64,000 bases of DNA from Brevibacterium picturae (GCF_900105045.1 NZ_LT629739.1:186001-250000); one strand, 5' to 3'. Positions 44,867 to 53,848 are shown, counted from the first letter of the stretch. Translations and numbers: made by a program. The notes: generated from the letters alone by a model not told the origin.

Positions 44867-45445
44867 ATGTCGAGGCCCCCGAACACCGCTGCCGCCCTGC
44901 ACGCTATGGATCGCGGGCGAAGTGTCGTCGTGGGAACGTCGTCCCGGAAACTCATCGTCATTCTGTTCATAGCGCTCGTGATCGGCGCGGTCCTCGTCGG
45001 TCTCGCGGTCCTCATCGTCTCGAGCAGTCTGGAACGGAATGTCAGCTGGATGCTCTTCGCCTTCATTCCGCGCATGTGGGCGATCACCGTCGGCATCATC
45101 GGCTGCCATGTCGTGGCTCCGATCGCAGTCGCCTTTCGCCTCCGCCGGGCAGACGCGCTCGTGGTGTCTAGTACCGGTCTCGTCGAGTCCCACCGTGGGA
45201 CGGTTCTGCCGGCGTCGTTCGTGTCGTGGAATGAGATCGAACGGATCACCCTCGACACGGCCACCCCGAGACCAGGACCCAAATACGTCGTCTACTACCT
45301 GACTCGAGACTCCGTCCAGCGACGTGGCCGCACAGGCCCCTTCGCCCGACGGATCATGCTCCGCACCGGTTTCGAGCTCTCACACCGGCGATTGTTCGAA
45401 CTCTTAACAGCAGCACACGCACGGTATGTGAGACAGATTCGATGA
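44867..45445 (+). CDS. Two-helix membrane protein of unknown function
   Basis: 192 residues, not recognised. Two hydrophobic helices (about 28-53, LIVILFIALVIGAVLVGLAV; about 66-88, MWAITVGIIGCHVVAPIAVAF) are followed by a cytosolic beta-rich part with SFVSWNEIERITLDT, which looks like a bacterial PH-type domain. TATTCT lies seven bases before ATG 44867, consistent with a leaderless mRNA. Confidence 0.65.
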   Translation: MSRPPNTAAALHAMDRGRSVVVGTSSRKLIVILFIALVIGAVLVGLAVLIVSSSLERNVSWMLFAFIPRMWAITVGIIGCHVVAPIAVAFRLRRADALVVSSTGLVESHRGTVLPASFVSWNEIERITLDTATPRPGPKYVVYYLTRDSVQRRGRTGPFARRIMLRTGFELSHRRLFELLTAAHARYVRQIR

Positions 45446-45590
45446 GTCGGCCACGGTGTCGATATCAGCGCGCCGGTTTCGTCGAAGTCGGTCGAACCGA
45501 CCGCAGTCGCCCAGTCATGCGGTGGACCTCACCCGAACACGTGGTCGCTCCTGTGAAAGAACACCGCCCGCGTCCTCTAACGTAGTCACT

Positions 45591-46163
45591 ATGCTAAGAC
45601 GCCTTGCCGCCCGCGCATTCTGGACATTCAGCCGCTGGAAGTTGGTCACCCAGCCCGCTCCGAGTCGACCCACCGTGCTCATCGGCGCTCCTCATACGTC
45701 CAACTGGGACTTCATCCTCATGCTCTCGATCGCCTGGAGCCAACGCATCGAGGTGCACTGGCTGGGCAAGAACAGCCTCTTCAGGGGATGGCGCAACCCG
45801 ATCATGCGCGGACTCGGCGGGATCCCCGTCGATCGGTCCGACCCGAGTCGCATCGTCGCCGAGGTGATCGACCGAGTCCATGCCGGTGACGTCTTCGGCC
45901 TCGTCGTCACCCCCGACGGCACGCGAGGCGGGCACACGGACTGGAAGTCCGGATTCTACCGGATCGCTCAGAAGACGGGTATGCCGGTCACGCTCGGATA
46001 CGTCGATCGGACCACGATGACCACGGGGCTCGGACCGACCATCGACATCACCGGTGACGTCGTGGCAGACATGGATCGCATCCGTGCGTTCTACGCGGAT
46101 AAGGCGGGCATCCGTCCCGAAAAGCAGGTCGAACCGCGGCTGCGGGAGGAGTTCGATCGCTAA
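45591..46163 (+). CDS. PlsC-type acyltransferase
   Basis: 190 residues from ATG 45591. The HX4D motif is HTSNWD (35-40), with LGKNSLFRGW, GGIPVDRSDP and TPDGTRGG as the following conserved blocks of 1-acylglycerol-3-phosphate acyltransferase-like enzymes. It is short and lacks an N-terminal anchor. TAACGT ends seven bases before the ATG. The acyl acceptor is uncertain. Confidence 0.85.
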   Translation: MLRRLAARAFWTFSRWKLVTQPAPSRPTVLIGAPHTSNWDFILMLSIAWSQRIEVHWLGKNSLFRGWRNPIMRGLGGIPVDRSDPSRIVAEVIDRVHAGDVFGLVVTPDGTRGGHTDWKSGFYRIAQKTGMPVTLGYVDRTTMTTGLGPTIDITGDVVADMDRIRAFYADKAGIRPEKQVEPRLREEFDR

Positions 46164-46172
46164 ACTGAGATC

Positions 46173-46586
46173 ATGAACGGCTCGTCTGGCACTGCGTCCT
46201 CCTTGCTTGCCGCACTCAACCGTCAGCGGGAGAAACCTGCCCCTCTGAGCGCGTTCACAGTAGTCATCGACCGAATTCTCGACGGCAACGAAATCGTCCA
46301 TCTCGCACTTGAGGGCAATGGGTGGACGTGGGTCGACCCTCTGATGCTCGTCACCGATCGGCGCGTGCTCCTCCTGCGCAGAGGCGTGTTCGGCTTCTGG
46401 GGCAAGCGGGGTGAGATCGCTGCCAGTGAGGTCTCGGGAGCGACGTTGAAGGTGAACCTGTTCTTTGGCAGAATCACCGTCCGCTCTCATGGCGGCAAGT
46501 TACTCCGCATGGGGTACAACTGGGAAAGAAACGCACGGGACTTCGTCGACTCCCTCAACCAGATGATCTCCGGCGACCACCGCTGA
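46173..46586 (+). CDS. PH-domain-like small protein
   Basis: 137 residues. FTVVIDRILDGNEIVHLALEG, LMLVTDRRVLLLRRGVFGFWGKRGEI and RITVRSHGGKLLRM suggest a bacterial pleckstrin-like (YokE/bPH) domain. TAAACT (46161-46166) ends six bases before the ATG and overlaps the stop codon of the acyltransferase gene, so it may have its own promoter and leaderless start. Function unknown. Confidence 0.65.
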   Translation: MNGSSGTASSLLAALNRQREKPAPLSAFTVVIDRILDGNEIVHLALEGNGWTWVDPLMLVTDRRVLLLRRGVFGFWGKRGEIAASEVSGATLKVNLFFGRITVRSHGGKLLRMGYNWERNARDFVDSLNQMISGDHR

Positions 46587-46610
46587 TCAGCATGTGAGGA
46601 GATAAATTCC

Positions 46611-47051
46611 GTGGAAGACCTAAGAGTCCCTGCCGGCCCCGGTATACCAATTGGCCTCGTGGTCCCAGCAGCAGATCTCACGGAGCAGTTCTCACGTTCG
46701 TCCGGACCTGGAGGGCAGCATGTCAACACCTCAGACTCCCGAGTTCAGCTGAGCGTCGACCTCGGCGCGAGCACTGCGCTGACCGAGACGCAGCGTTCCC
46801 GAGTCATCGAGCGGCTCTCAGCCAGGCTTGCCGGCACCGTGCTGACGGTCAGTTCCGAAGGTCAACGTTCACAGCTGAGGAATCGCAATGCCGCCAGACA
46901 GCGACTCGCCGAGATCCTGCGAGAGGCACTCGCCCCACCCGTGGAGCGCCGAGCCACCAAACCATCGCGGAACTCGCGCCGCCGCAGAGTCCGGGCCGAG
47001 CGACGTCGTTCCGAGATCAAGCAGAACCGTAAGCGACCACGGCTGGACTGA
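46611..47051 (+). CDS. arfB: ArfB/YaeJ-like peptidyl-tRNA hydrolase
   Basis: 146 residues, GTG start with GAGGAG nine bases upstream. The GGQ motif GPGGQHVN lies at 33-40, and the C-terminal tail is strongly basic (KPSRNSRRRRVRAERRR), as in ArfB, which inserts into the empty mRNA channel of stalled ribosomes and releases the nascent chain. The length fits. Confidence 0.92.
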   Translation: MEDLRVPAGPGIPIGLVVPAADLTEQFSRSSGPGGQHVNTSDSRVQLSVDLGASTALTETQRSRVIERLSARLAGTVLTVSSEGQRSQLRNRNAARQRLAEILREALAPPVERRATKPSRNSRRRRVRAERRRSEIKQNRKRPRLD

Positions 47052-47089
47052 CTCTCCACCGAGTGACATGAGGGATGGCGGAGAGCACA

Positions 47090-47602
47090 ATGGGCCTTAT
47101 GAACAGCATTGAGATCCTCACCGATTTGGCCCACCGTCCTGTCGATGCAGCAAACAATCTGCCGGCACTCTCCGCCGATCAGCTCAACGCCCACCCTGGC
47201 GGCCATCCCAATTCGATTGCCTGGCTGCTGTGGCACAGCGGACGTGAGGTCGATGTCCAGCTCTCCGACCTCACTGGTGACGCGCAGGTGTGGACGAAGT
47301 TCCGTGATCGCTTCGCGCTGGGAGAACCTGGCGATGCAGTCGGTCTCGGCCACACGCCCGAGCAGGCGGCTGGGATCAAGGTCGATGATCAGCAGTTGCT
47401 CGTCGACTATCTGGAAGCCACGCTCAGTGCGCTGGGCCGCTACGTCAGCGAACTCTCGGAGACCGGCCTCGGCGAAGTCATTGACGAGAACTGGACTCCC
47501 CCAGTCACTCGCGGAGTGCGACTGGCGTCGATCATCGACGACGCGGCCGTTCATGTCGGTCAGGCCGCCTACGCAGCAGGAGCCCTCAACCATTCACACT
47601 GA
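47090..47602 (+). CDS. DinB-like (mycothiol-dependent maleylpyruvate isomerase fold) protein
   Basis: 170 residues, start ATG 47090 preceded by GGAGAG; ATG 47075 and 47099 are alternatives. Four-helix DinB pattern with LSADQLNAHPGGHPNSIAWLLWHSGREVD, and a late VHVGQAAYAAG supplying His ligands for a metal site. Related actinobacterial proteins are thiol-dependent enzymes, probably with mycothiol; the reaction here is unknown. Confidence 0.82.
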   Translation: MGLMNSIEILTDLAHRPVDAANNLPALSADQLNAHPGGHPNSIAWLLWHSGREVDVQLSDLTGDAQVWTKFRDRFALGEPGDAVGLGHTPEQAAGIKVDDQQLLVDYLEATLSALGRYVSELSETGLGEVIDENWTPPVTRGVRLASIIDDAAVHVGQAAYAAGALNHSH

Positions 47603-47614
47603 ATACTGAGGAAG

Positions 47615-47643
47615 TTCAAACGAAACGCAGACGTTGGTATACT
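47615..47643 (+). promoter_or_regulatory. Sigma-70-type promoter of cstA
   Basis: TTCAAA (47615-47620), a 17-base spacer and TATACT (47638-47643) form a good promoter, with transcription starting near 47650 and a leader of about 59 bases before cstA. Confidence 0.65.
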
Positions 47644-47708
47644 GGCGGACAGCTCCGACTGAACTTCAATCCGTCTGCGCAATGACGCAATGACGAAAGG
47701 CACACTTG

Positions 47709-49436
47709 ATGAGTCCCGTCCTCCTGATGGTGATCGGTCTCGCGATCCTGGCACTCGGATACCTTGTGTATTCCAAGTACCTCGCGAAACGCGTCTATCG
47801 CCTGAACGACGAATTCCGCACGCCCTCTCACGAACTCAGAGACGGGGTCGACTACGTCCCCACGAACAAATTCATCCTCTGGGGCCACCACTTCACTTCG
47901 GTTGCAGGCGCCGCACCCATCGTTGGTCCGGCCGTCGCTCTGATCTGGGGCTGGGTGCCCGCGTTCCTCTGGGTCACCCTCGGCACTGTCTTCTTCGCCG
48001 GTATGCACGACTTCGGCGCGCTATGGGCCTCGGTTCGAAACAAGGGCCAGTCGATCGGTGCGCTGTCCGGCCGCTACATCGGCAAACGCGGCGCTGGCCT
48101 GTTCCTGATCGTGATCTTCATTCTGCTGCTCATGGTGATCGCAGCGTTCGCCGTTGTCATCACCGGACTGCTCATCTCCACTCCGACCGCAGTCATTCCG
48201 ACTTGGGGCGCGATCGGCGTCGCTCTGCTCGTCGGCGTGGCCGTCTACCGTCTGCGCATGCCGTTGGTGGCGGTGACCATCGTCGGCGTCATCGCTCTCT
48301 ATGGTCTCATCGTCCTCGGCGATGCTGTACCCGTCGTCCTGCCAGAGACCTTCCTCGGCATGACGCCGACCGTCTTCTGGATTCTGACGCTGTTCATCTA
48401 CGGAGCGTTCGCGTCTCTGTTGCCGGTGTGGGTGCTTCTGCAGCCGCGCGACTACATCAACGGCGTGCAGCTGTTCATCGGCCTCATCCTCCTCTACGGG
48501 GCTGTGGTCGTCGGAATGTTCGTCGCCGACGGTGCCCACGACATCGTGACACCGGCCATCAACATGAATGTTCCGGAGGGCACCCCCAGCATCGTGCCGC
48601 TGCTCTTCGTCACAATCGCCTGTGGCGCTATCTCAGGTTTCCACGGCATGGTCTCCTCGGGAACCAGCTCCAAACAGCTGGACAAGGAGACGGACTCCCG
48701 ATTCGTCGGTTACTTCGGTGCAGTTGGTGAGGGCCTCCTGGCGCTGGGAACGATCATCGCGATCTCCGCCGGACTTCGCACCGTTGCTGAGTGGCAAGAG
48801 CTTTACAGCAAGTTCGGTGAAGCCGGTGTGCAGTCGTTCGTCCAGGGCGGCGGCATGCTCATGGAATCCGGTCTGGGCCTGCCTGCGTCATTGAGCACCA
48901 CTGTGCTCGCCACGATGGCAGTGTTGTTTGCCGCAACCTCGCTCGACACCGGGTTCCGTCTGATGCGGTTCGTCGTCCAAGAGATGGGCGAACGCGTCAA
49001 CCTCAGGATCGGCAAGTACACGGCGACCGGAGTCGTCGTCGTCCTCGGCATGGGCCTCACATTCTCACAGGGGCTGGGAGGAGAAGGCGGTCTGCGCATC
49101 TGGCCGCTCTTCGGTACGACCAATCAGCTGATGGCATCGTTGACGTTGATGATCCTCGCGGTCATGCTCATCCGAAAGCGGCGCAATCCGTGGCCGGCGC
49201 TCATACCGTTGGCCATCGTATTCGTCATGTCGTTCTGGGCCGCGATCGACCAGCTCTTCAGCTTCGCGACCCCGGGAAGCGCGGACTGGCTGCTCTTCGC
49301 CATCGACTGCATCATCATCGTCAGCAGCGTGTTCGTAGCGATCGAAGGCATCAGAGCGATCATCCGAGCTCGATCGGACCCGCCGGAGCCCGAGGATGCC
49401 GACGAGAAGCTCGAAGCCGTACGCGAAGAGGTCTGA
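47709..49436 (+). CDS. cstA: CstA family transporter (carbon starvation protein A)
   Basis: 575 residues, AAAGG eight bases before ATG 47709. About 14-16 membrane segments. CstA/BtsT landmarks: YSKYLAKRVYRLNDEFRTPSHEL with DGVDYVPTNKFILWGHHFTSVAGAAPIVGPA, GMHDFGALWASVRNKG and ISGFHGMVSSGTSSKQL. Family members import pyruvate or peptides. Here the gene is followed by a small Cys-Cys-ending protein and an ArsA-type ATPase, so the three may work together. The C-terminal tail is acidic. Confidence 0.93.
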   Translation: MSPVLLMVIGLAILALGYLVYSKYLAKRVYRLNDEFRTPSHELRDGVDYVPTNKFILWGHHFTSVAGAAPIVGPAVALIWGWVPAFLWVTLGTVFFAGMHDFGALWASVRNKGQSIGALSGRYIGKRGAGLFLIVIFILLLMVIAAFAVVITGLLISTPTAVIPTWGAIGVALLVGVAVYRLRMPLVAVTIVGVIALYGLIVLGDAVPVVLPETFLGMTPTVFWILTLFIYGAFASLLPVWVLLQPRDYINGVQLFIGLILLYGAVVVGMFVADGAHDIVTPAINMNVPEGTPSIVPLLFVTIACGAISGFHGMVSSGTSSKQLDKETDSRFVGYFGAVGEGLLALGTIIAISAGLRTVAEWQELYSKFGEAGVQSFVQGGGMLMESGLGLPASLSTTVLATMAVLFAATSLDTGFRLMRFVVQEMGERVNLRIGKYTATGVVVVLGMGLTFSQGLGGEGGLRIWPLFGTTNQLMASLTLMILAVMLIRKRRNPWPALIPLAIVFVMSFWAAIDQLFSFATPGSADWLLFAIDCIIIVSSVFVAIEGIRAIIRARSDPPEPEDADEKLEAVREEV

Positions 49437-49439
49437 TCC

Positions 49440-49745
49440 TTGCCCGATGACAGCGGTATGAACGCGGCCCAGCCCTGGACGAAACTGTTCGCCCAGCGCT
49501 GGGCCGCGTTCCGCGACGGCTTGGACGAGTTCTACAAGGGACCATACCGTCAGATGTTTGCCCGGGAGAAGCAGAGCGAGGACGACTTCTTCACCCTGAT
49601 CGTTCTGGGCGAAGCACTGGGTGTACCGGATCCTGCCGCCTACTACACGGCGGAGTTCCTCCCCAGCCTCTACCAGGACTTCCATGCCTGGCATCGCCGC
49701 ATGGGCATGCCCGACTCTCCTCTGGATCACATCGCATGCTGTTGA
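49440..49745 (+). CDS. Small CstA-linked protein ending in Cys-Cys (cory-CC-star-like)
   Basis: 101 residues if TTG 49440 is the start (GAGG eight bases upstream); ATG 49458 would give 95. It has an aromatic, charged helical body (RWAAFRDGLDEFYKGPYRQMF) and ends in DHIACC, two Cys directly before the stop. E. coli YbdD and YjiX, the CstA/BtsT partners, also end in Cys-Cys, and a family named for this Cys-Cys-stop ending is known from corynebacteria. It overlaps the ArsA-type gene by 10 bases. Function unknown; lipidation or metal/thiol chemistry at the Cys pair is a guess. Confidence 0.75.
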   Translation: MPDDSGMNAAQPWTKLFAQRWAAFRDGLDEFYKGPYRQMFAREKQSEDDFFTLIVLGEALGVPDPAAYYTAEFLPSLYQDFHAWHRRMGMPDSPLDHIACC

Positions 49746-50719
49746 ACTCGATAGACGGTCTTCGCGTCGTCTTCGTCGGCGGAAAGGGCGGCGTCGGCAA
49801 GACCACGGTAGCCTCGTCCCTGGCTGTCGCGCACGCGCTCAAGGGACAGCGCGTCCTCGTCGTCTCCACGGATCCGGCGCACAACCTCGGGCATCTCTGG
49901 GACCGTGAGGTCGGCGATGCACCCGAGAAGCTGATTGCCTTCACTGACGGTGATGCTTCCGGCGGACTCGTCGATGGAATGGAGATCGATCCGAAGGCCA
50001 CACTCGAACGCCACCTGGCTTCCGTCGAACGCATGATGAGGCGGATGTTGCCCGAACGCATGCGGCCCCATGCGCAGCGTCATCTCGCCCTGGCCCGGGA
50101 AGCTCCTGGCAGCTTCGAATCAGCGGTTCTCGAACGGGTGGCCGACGCAGTCGCACTGGGCACCGAGGAGTACGACCTCGTCGTCTTCGACACTGCTCCA
50201 ACCGGCCACACGCTCAGACTCCTCACCCTGCCTGCGCAGCTGACGACCTGGACCGAGTCGCTGCTGAAGAATCGTGATCGCTCAGAACGCTACTCCGCGG
50301 CAATGCGCAGCATCGCGGGCACGTCCGGCGCTGATCCCGCTGCCGAGGCTGACGCTGAGCTCCGTCGGACGCTCATTCGCCGCAGAGACCGCTTCGAGAA
50401 TCTGCGAGAGGTCGTCACTGACCGTTCGCGCACCGGATTCCTTGTCGTATTCACTCCCGAGAGGATGCCGGTTGCGGAGACCTTGGAGTTGGCAGAATCT
50501 CTCAAGGCCATCAACGTACCGTTGGCGGCACTCGTCGCCAATCGGCGTTCCCCCTCGGACGAGGGGCAGCTGCTCAAGGATCGCCGTGACGCCGAGGACT
50601 CACAGGTTGAACGAGTGCGGCTGATGCTGCCCGACATCCCTCTGTCCGAGCTCCCACTGATGCCAGGAGAACTGGTTGGACGCCAGGCCCTAACAGACTT
50701 CGCACGACTGCTGTCCTGA
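49736..50719 (+). CDS. ArsA/Get3-family ATPase
   Basis: 327 residues. Deviant P-loop GGKGGVGKTT (15-24), STDPAHNL switch and the DTAPTGHTLR motif are all of the ArsA/Get3 type. There is one ATPase half and no arsenic genes nearby, so arsenite export is unlikely. Start ATG 49736 lies inside the end of the Cys-Cys gene. Get3 relatives handle membrane-protein tails, which makes action on CstA or its partner a reasonable idea but only inference. Confidence 0.87.
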   Translation: MLLNSIDGLRVVFVGGKGGVGKTTVASSLAVAHALKGQRVLVVSTDPAHNLGHLWDREVGDAPEKLIAFTDGDASGGLVDGMEIDPKATLERHLASVERMMRRMLPERMRPHAQRHLALAREAPGSFESAVLERVADAVALGTEEYDLVVFDTAPTGHTLRLLTLPAQLTTWTESLLKNRDRSERYSAAMRSIAGTSGADPAAEADAELRRTLIRRRDRFENLREVVTDRSRTGFLVVFTPERMPVAETLELAESLKAINVPLAALVANRRSPSDEGQLLKDRRDAEDSQVERVRLMLPDIPLSELPLMPGELVGRQALTDFARLLS

Positions 50720-50726
50720 CTACGTT

Positions 50727-50757
50727 CACGGCTGAGCCGTGTCCGCGATTGCGCGGA
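50727..50757 (+). terminator. Tandem hairpins after the cstA-ArsA operon
   Basis: CACGGCT/AGCCGTG (50727-50733, 50735-50741) and TCCGCG/CGCGGA (50742-50747, 50752-50757) are two adjacent perfect stems starting 8 bases after the ATPase stop codon. Confidence 0.6.
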
Positions 50758-50831
50758 TAGCCGGTTCCGGGATGGTTCAGCGTATAGTCGAAGGTGGAGC
50801 TGACTCTGGTTCCCCGACGATGGGAGGCCGG

Positions 50832-52052
50832 ATGTCCGGCACCGTTCACCCGACCACTGCTGACTCTGCCGCCTCGGCGAACGATGAGACCCCGACCAGC
50901 GGACTTCTCACCCTGGGCCTGCTCGCCGACTCCTCGATGGAGAACGAACGGCGACTCCCGATTCACCCCCATCACATCGACCGCATCGACGCCGAGGTGC
51001 GAGCACGGATGATCGTCGAGCGGGGCTATGCCGCGGACTTTCAGCTGGAACCCGGTTATATCGAGTCTCGTGTCGGACGAGTCGCGGAACGATCCGAAGT
51101 GATTGAGTCCGCTGAGGTCCTCCTCCTGCCCAAGCCCCAGGCGGCGGATGTGGAGGCGATTCCCGAGGGCCGTGTTCTGTGGGGCTGGCCGCACTGCGTG
51201 CAGGATGTGGCTATGGCGCAGACCGCGATTGATCGGCGGCTGACTCTCATCGCCTTCGAAGCGATGAACCATTGGACTCGGCAAGGAGACTTCAGCCTGC
51301 ACGTGTTCCACCAGAACAACGAACTCGCCGGCTACTGCTCGGTCCAGCACGCGTTGAGTCTCACCGGGTCGACCGGGGACTATGGTCCGCGACTCAGTGC
51401 GGTCGTCATCGGATTCGGTGCCACAGCGCGAGGGGCGGTGACCGCGCTCAAGGCCCAGGGGATCCACGACATCCAGGTCCTGACCCAGCGAGGGGTCGCA
51501 GCAGTCGGTTCGCCGATCCACAGTGCGCACATCACCCAACTCAACACCGGCGATGGCCCGACCCACCTGTCCACAGTGGTCACAGACGCCGGCGACGTTC
51601 TCCTCCCGACCTTCCTCGCCTCACATGACATCGTTCTCAACTGCACGCTTCAGGATGTCTCCGCGCCGATGACCTACCTGCGCACGGAGGATCTCAAGGA
51701 ATTCGCCCCGGGCGGCCTGATCATCGATGTCTCCTGCGATGAGGGCATGGGCTTCGAATGGGCCAAGCCCACTGGTTTCGAGAATCCGATGTTCACAGTC
51801 GGACAGGGCGTCAACTACTACGCCGTCGACCACACTCCGTCGTATCTGTGGAACTCGGCGACGTGGGAGATCAGCGAAGCGCTCCTGCCCTATCTGCGCA
51901 CGGTCATGGAGGGGCCGGATGCGTGGCCACAGGTCCCCACCATCGCCCGGGCGATCGAGATCCAGAACGGTGAGGTCAAGAATCCGAGTATCTTGAGTTT
52001 CCAGGGCCGGGGATCCGAGTACCCGTACACCCGCATCGCCGAGGTGAGCTGA
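50832..52052 (+). CDS. N5-(carboxyethyl)ornithine synthase/alanine dehydrogenase family protein
   Basis: 406 residues from ATG 50832 (GGGAGGCCGG upstream). ADSSMENERRLPIHPHHIDRI is the N-terminal substrate motif of the alanine dehydrogenase/transhydrogenase fold, and SAVVIGFGATARGAVTALKAQG is the dinucleotide site. GYCSVQHALSLTG and VSCDEGMGFEWAKPTGF resemble carboxyethylornithine synthase. The likely chemistry is NAD(P)H-linked reductive condensation of pyruvate with an amino acid or the reverse; substrates are not provable here. Confidence 0.75.
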   Translation: MSGTVHPTTADSAASANDETPTSGLLTLGLLADSSMENERRLPIHPHHIDRIDAEVRARMIVERGYAADFQLEPGYIESRVGRVAERSEVIESAEVLLLPKPQAADVEAIPEGRVLWGWPHCVQDVAMAQTAIDRRLTLIAFEAMNHWTRQGDFSLHVFHQNNELAGYCSVQHALSLTGSTGDYGPRLSAVVIGFGATARGAVTALKAQGIHDIQVLTQRGVAAVGSPIHSAHITQLNTGDGPTHLSTVVTDAGDVLLPTFLASHDIVLNCTLQDVSAPMTYLRTEDLKEFAPGGLIIDVSCDEGMGFEWAKPTGFENPMFTVGQGVNYYAVDHTPSYLWNSATWEISEALLPYLRTVMEGPDAWPQVPTIARAIEIQNGEVKNPSILSFQGRGSEYPYTRIAEVS

Positions 52053-52077
52053 GTCCACAATCACGAGCTGGGCTGAT

Positions 52078-52992
52078 TCACGTGGCCGGTCTCAGGCTCT
52101 CCACGATGGTCTTCGCCGCCTGCTCCCCTGCCTTCGTCGGCAGGAGGGCATAGACATGCAGCTGCCCCTCGCCTTCGTGCCACGCCAACGACACTTCGGC
52201 GTCGCGGGCTTTGTCCTTCAGCACGTGTGCATCAGGGTTGAGCACGTCTCGTGTACCGGTGAGGATCGTCAGTGGCCCGAGTCCGTTCAAGTCGCCGCAC
52301 AGGGGGCTGACCACCGGATCTTCGATGTCATCATCGCCGCTCCACTCTTGAGCCAGAAGGCGACCTCCGGGACGGGCCAACCAGGGGTCGAAGGGCTGAA
52401 CGACGTCGATCTGCGGGTTCTTCCACGTCAGATCCAGGGCCGGCGACAGCAGGGTCGTGGCCGGCAGCTGCACGCCTTCCGCGCGCAAGTGCAAGACCGC
52501 AGAAAGTGAGATCTGACCGCCAGCGGAGTCTCCGGCAAGACGCACCTGATGATCGGAGTCGAGTTCGGCGCGAATGAGTTCGACGACGCCGTCGCGGGCC
52601 TCACGGGCGGTGCCGGAGGGCAGCAGCGGGTAGATCGGCACGATGACGCGCTGATTCGTCTCTCGAGCGATGCGTGCGATGAGCGTCCAATGTTGGGGAG
52701 CGATCTCGTTGACCCAACCGCCACCGTGGACGTAGACCACAACAGACTTCGGCCGTGCCTTCTGCACGGCGGAGGCCGATGGTTCAACGTCATAGACCGG
52801 CCATCCGTTCGGATCGGGCAGCCGACGGTCCACACGCACACCTTCCAAGCGTGAGGGCGGACCGTAGGAGGCGGGTCGGAGAAAGCGCTCAGCGATGCGT
52901 CGGCGTGCTCCGTCCTCAGTCACAAACGGACGATTCGCGCCAGTGGCCTTGAGATAGACCGGGATGAGCGATTCGGGAGGCAGTATGCGCAA
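52078..52992 (-). CDS. Alpha/beta hydrolase, HSL/acetyl-esterase type
   Basis: 304 residues. HGGGW (90-93 region) forms the oxyanion hole and GDSAGG carries the nucleophile Ser156; the late His is in GEGQLHVYALLP. This is the hormone-sensitive-lipase group (family IV esterase), active on short acyl esters. It is followed by a second, unrelated alpha/beta hydrolase gene upstream at 53009. Confidence 0.9.
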   Translation of the reverse strand: MRILPPESLIPVYLKATGANRPFVTEDGARRRIAERFLRPASYGPPSRLEGVRVDRRLPDPNGWPVYDVEPSASAVQKARPKSVVVYVHGGGWVNEIAPQHWTLIARIARETNQRVIVPIYPLLPSGTAREARDGVVELIRAELDSDHQVRLAGDSAGGQISLSAVLHLRAEGVQLPATTLLSPALDLTWKNPQIDVVQPFDPWLARPGGRLLAQEWSGDDDIEDPVVSPLCGDLNGLGPLTILTGTRDVLNPDAHVLKDKARDAEVSLAWHEGEGQLHVYALLPTKAGEQAAKTIVESLRPAT

Positions 52993-53008
52993 GGGTTTCC
53001 TTTCGGGT

Positions 53009-53848
53009 TCAGAGGCGAAGCATGGCGGTCGCGATACCGTCGGTCGTCCATTCCGGTATCTGCGTCCCCATATCCTCCTGGATCAACAGCTGTGCTTCGG
53101 GGATCTCTGCGGCAAGCGCTTCACCGTTGCCGACGGGAAAGAATGGGTCGGCTCGACCATGGACGATCAGACTCGGTATTCGCAGGTCACCGAGGCGCTC
53201 TCGCCAGCGTGGTGAGCAGTCGATCCGGGAAAAGACCTTGCCCAGCTGATTCGCGTGATGGACCGAGACCTCCGATGTCGGAGTTCGGTCCCAGATCCGA
53301 GCGGCGATCTCGAGAGCCTGTGCTGGGTCGTTGCCCAAACTGGCGGCGCTTGCAGCTGCGTACTCGGCAACGGCTCGACGGTCCGTCCAATCAGGCTGAG
53401 GACGCGAGAAGACTTCAGACATGGCCGACTGATCGTGGTCCGGCAGGTCATCATCGATGGGGTCGGGTGCAACCGGTCGGGTGCTCACCAGCGTCAGTGC
53501 CGATATGACGCCCGGATGGTCGAGTGCCGCAACCTGAGCGACCATGCCTCCGACACCGTGCCCGCCGAGGTGGGCGGACTCCGCGCCGAGGGCTGTGACG
53601 AGGTTCGCGGCATCGGCGGCGAGAGCTCGCAGGTCGTATGTCGGATTCTCCGGGTCTTTGGTGGTTGAAGCACCGGAATCGCGCAGGTCGTAGCGAACGA
53701 CTCTGCGCCCGCCCTCGGCTACCCATTCGCAGAGCGAGTCGGGCCACGACAACATCGTGGTTCCGCCGGCGAGCAGCACGAGGGGATCGTCTTCGCGACC
53801 GAAGCTCTCAACTCCGAGGTCGACGCCGTCAACTCTGATGGTGGCCAT
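53009..53848 (-). CDS. RdmC-like alpha/beta hydrolase lacking the nucleophile serine
   Basis: 279 residues from ATG 53848. Order of motifs fits RdmC/aclacinomycin methylesterase-like proteins: LLAGGTTMLSWPDSLCEWVAEGGRRVVRYDLRDSGAS, then LGGHGVGGMVAQ where active members have G-x-S-x-GG. Residue 98 is Gly (codon GGT at 53557-53555, minus), one base from Ser AGT. RVVRYDLRDSG and DPFFPVGNGEALAAEI are otherwise intact. It may be inactive, use another residue, or bind without cleaving. TATCGT ends five bases before the ATG. Confidence 0.85.
   Translation of the reverse strand: MATIRVDGVDLGVESFGREDDPLVLLAGGTTMLSWPDSLCEWVAEGGRRVVRYDLRDSGASTTKDPENPTYDLRALAADAANLVTALGAESAHLGGHGVGGMVAQVAALDHPGVISALTLVSTRPVAPDPIDDDLPDHDQSAMSEVFSRPQPDWTDRRAVAEYAAASAASLGNDPAQALEIAARIWDRTPTSEVSVHHANQLGKVFSRIDCSPRWRERLGDLRIPSLIVHGRADPFFPVGNGEALAAEIPEAQLLIQEDMGTQIPEWTTDGIATAMLRL

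Noticed and set aside
49736..50719. Arsenic resistance (arsA) assignment
   Set aside because: Only one ATPase half, no arsB, arsR, arsC or arsD nearby, and tight linkage to cstA; the family is right but the arsenic role is not supported.
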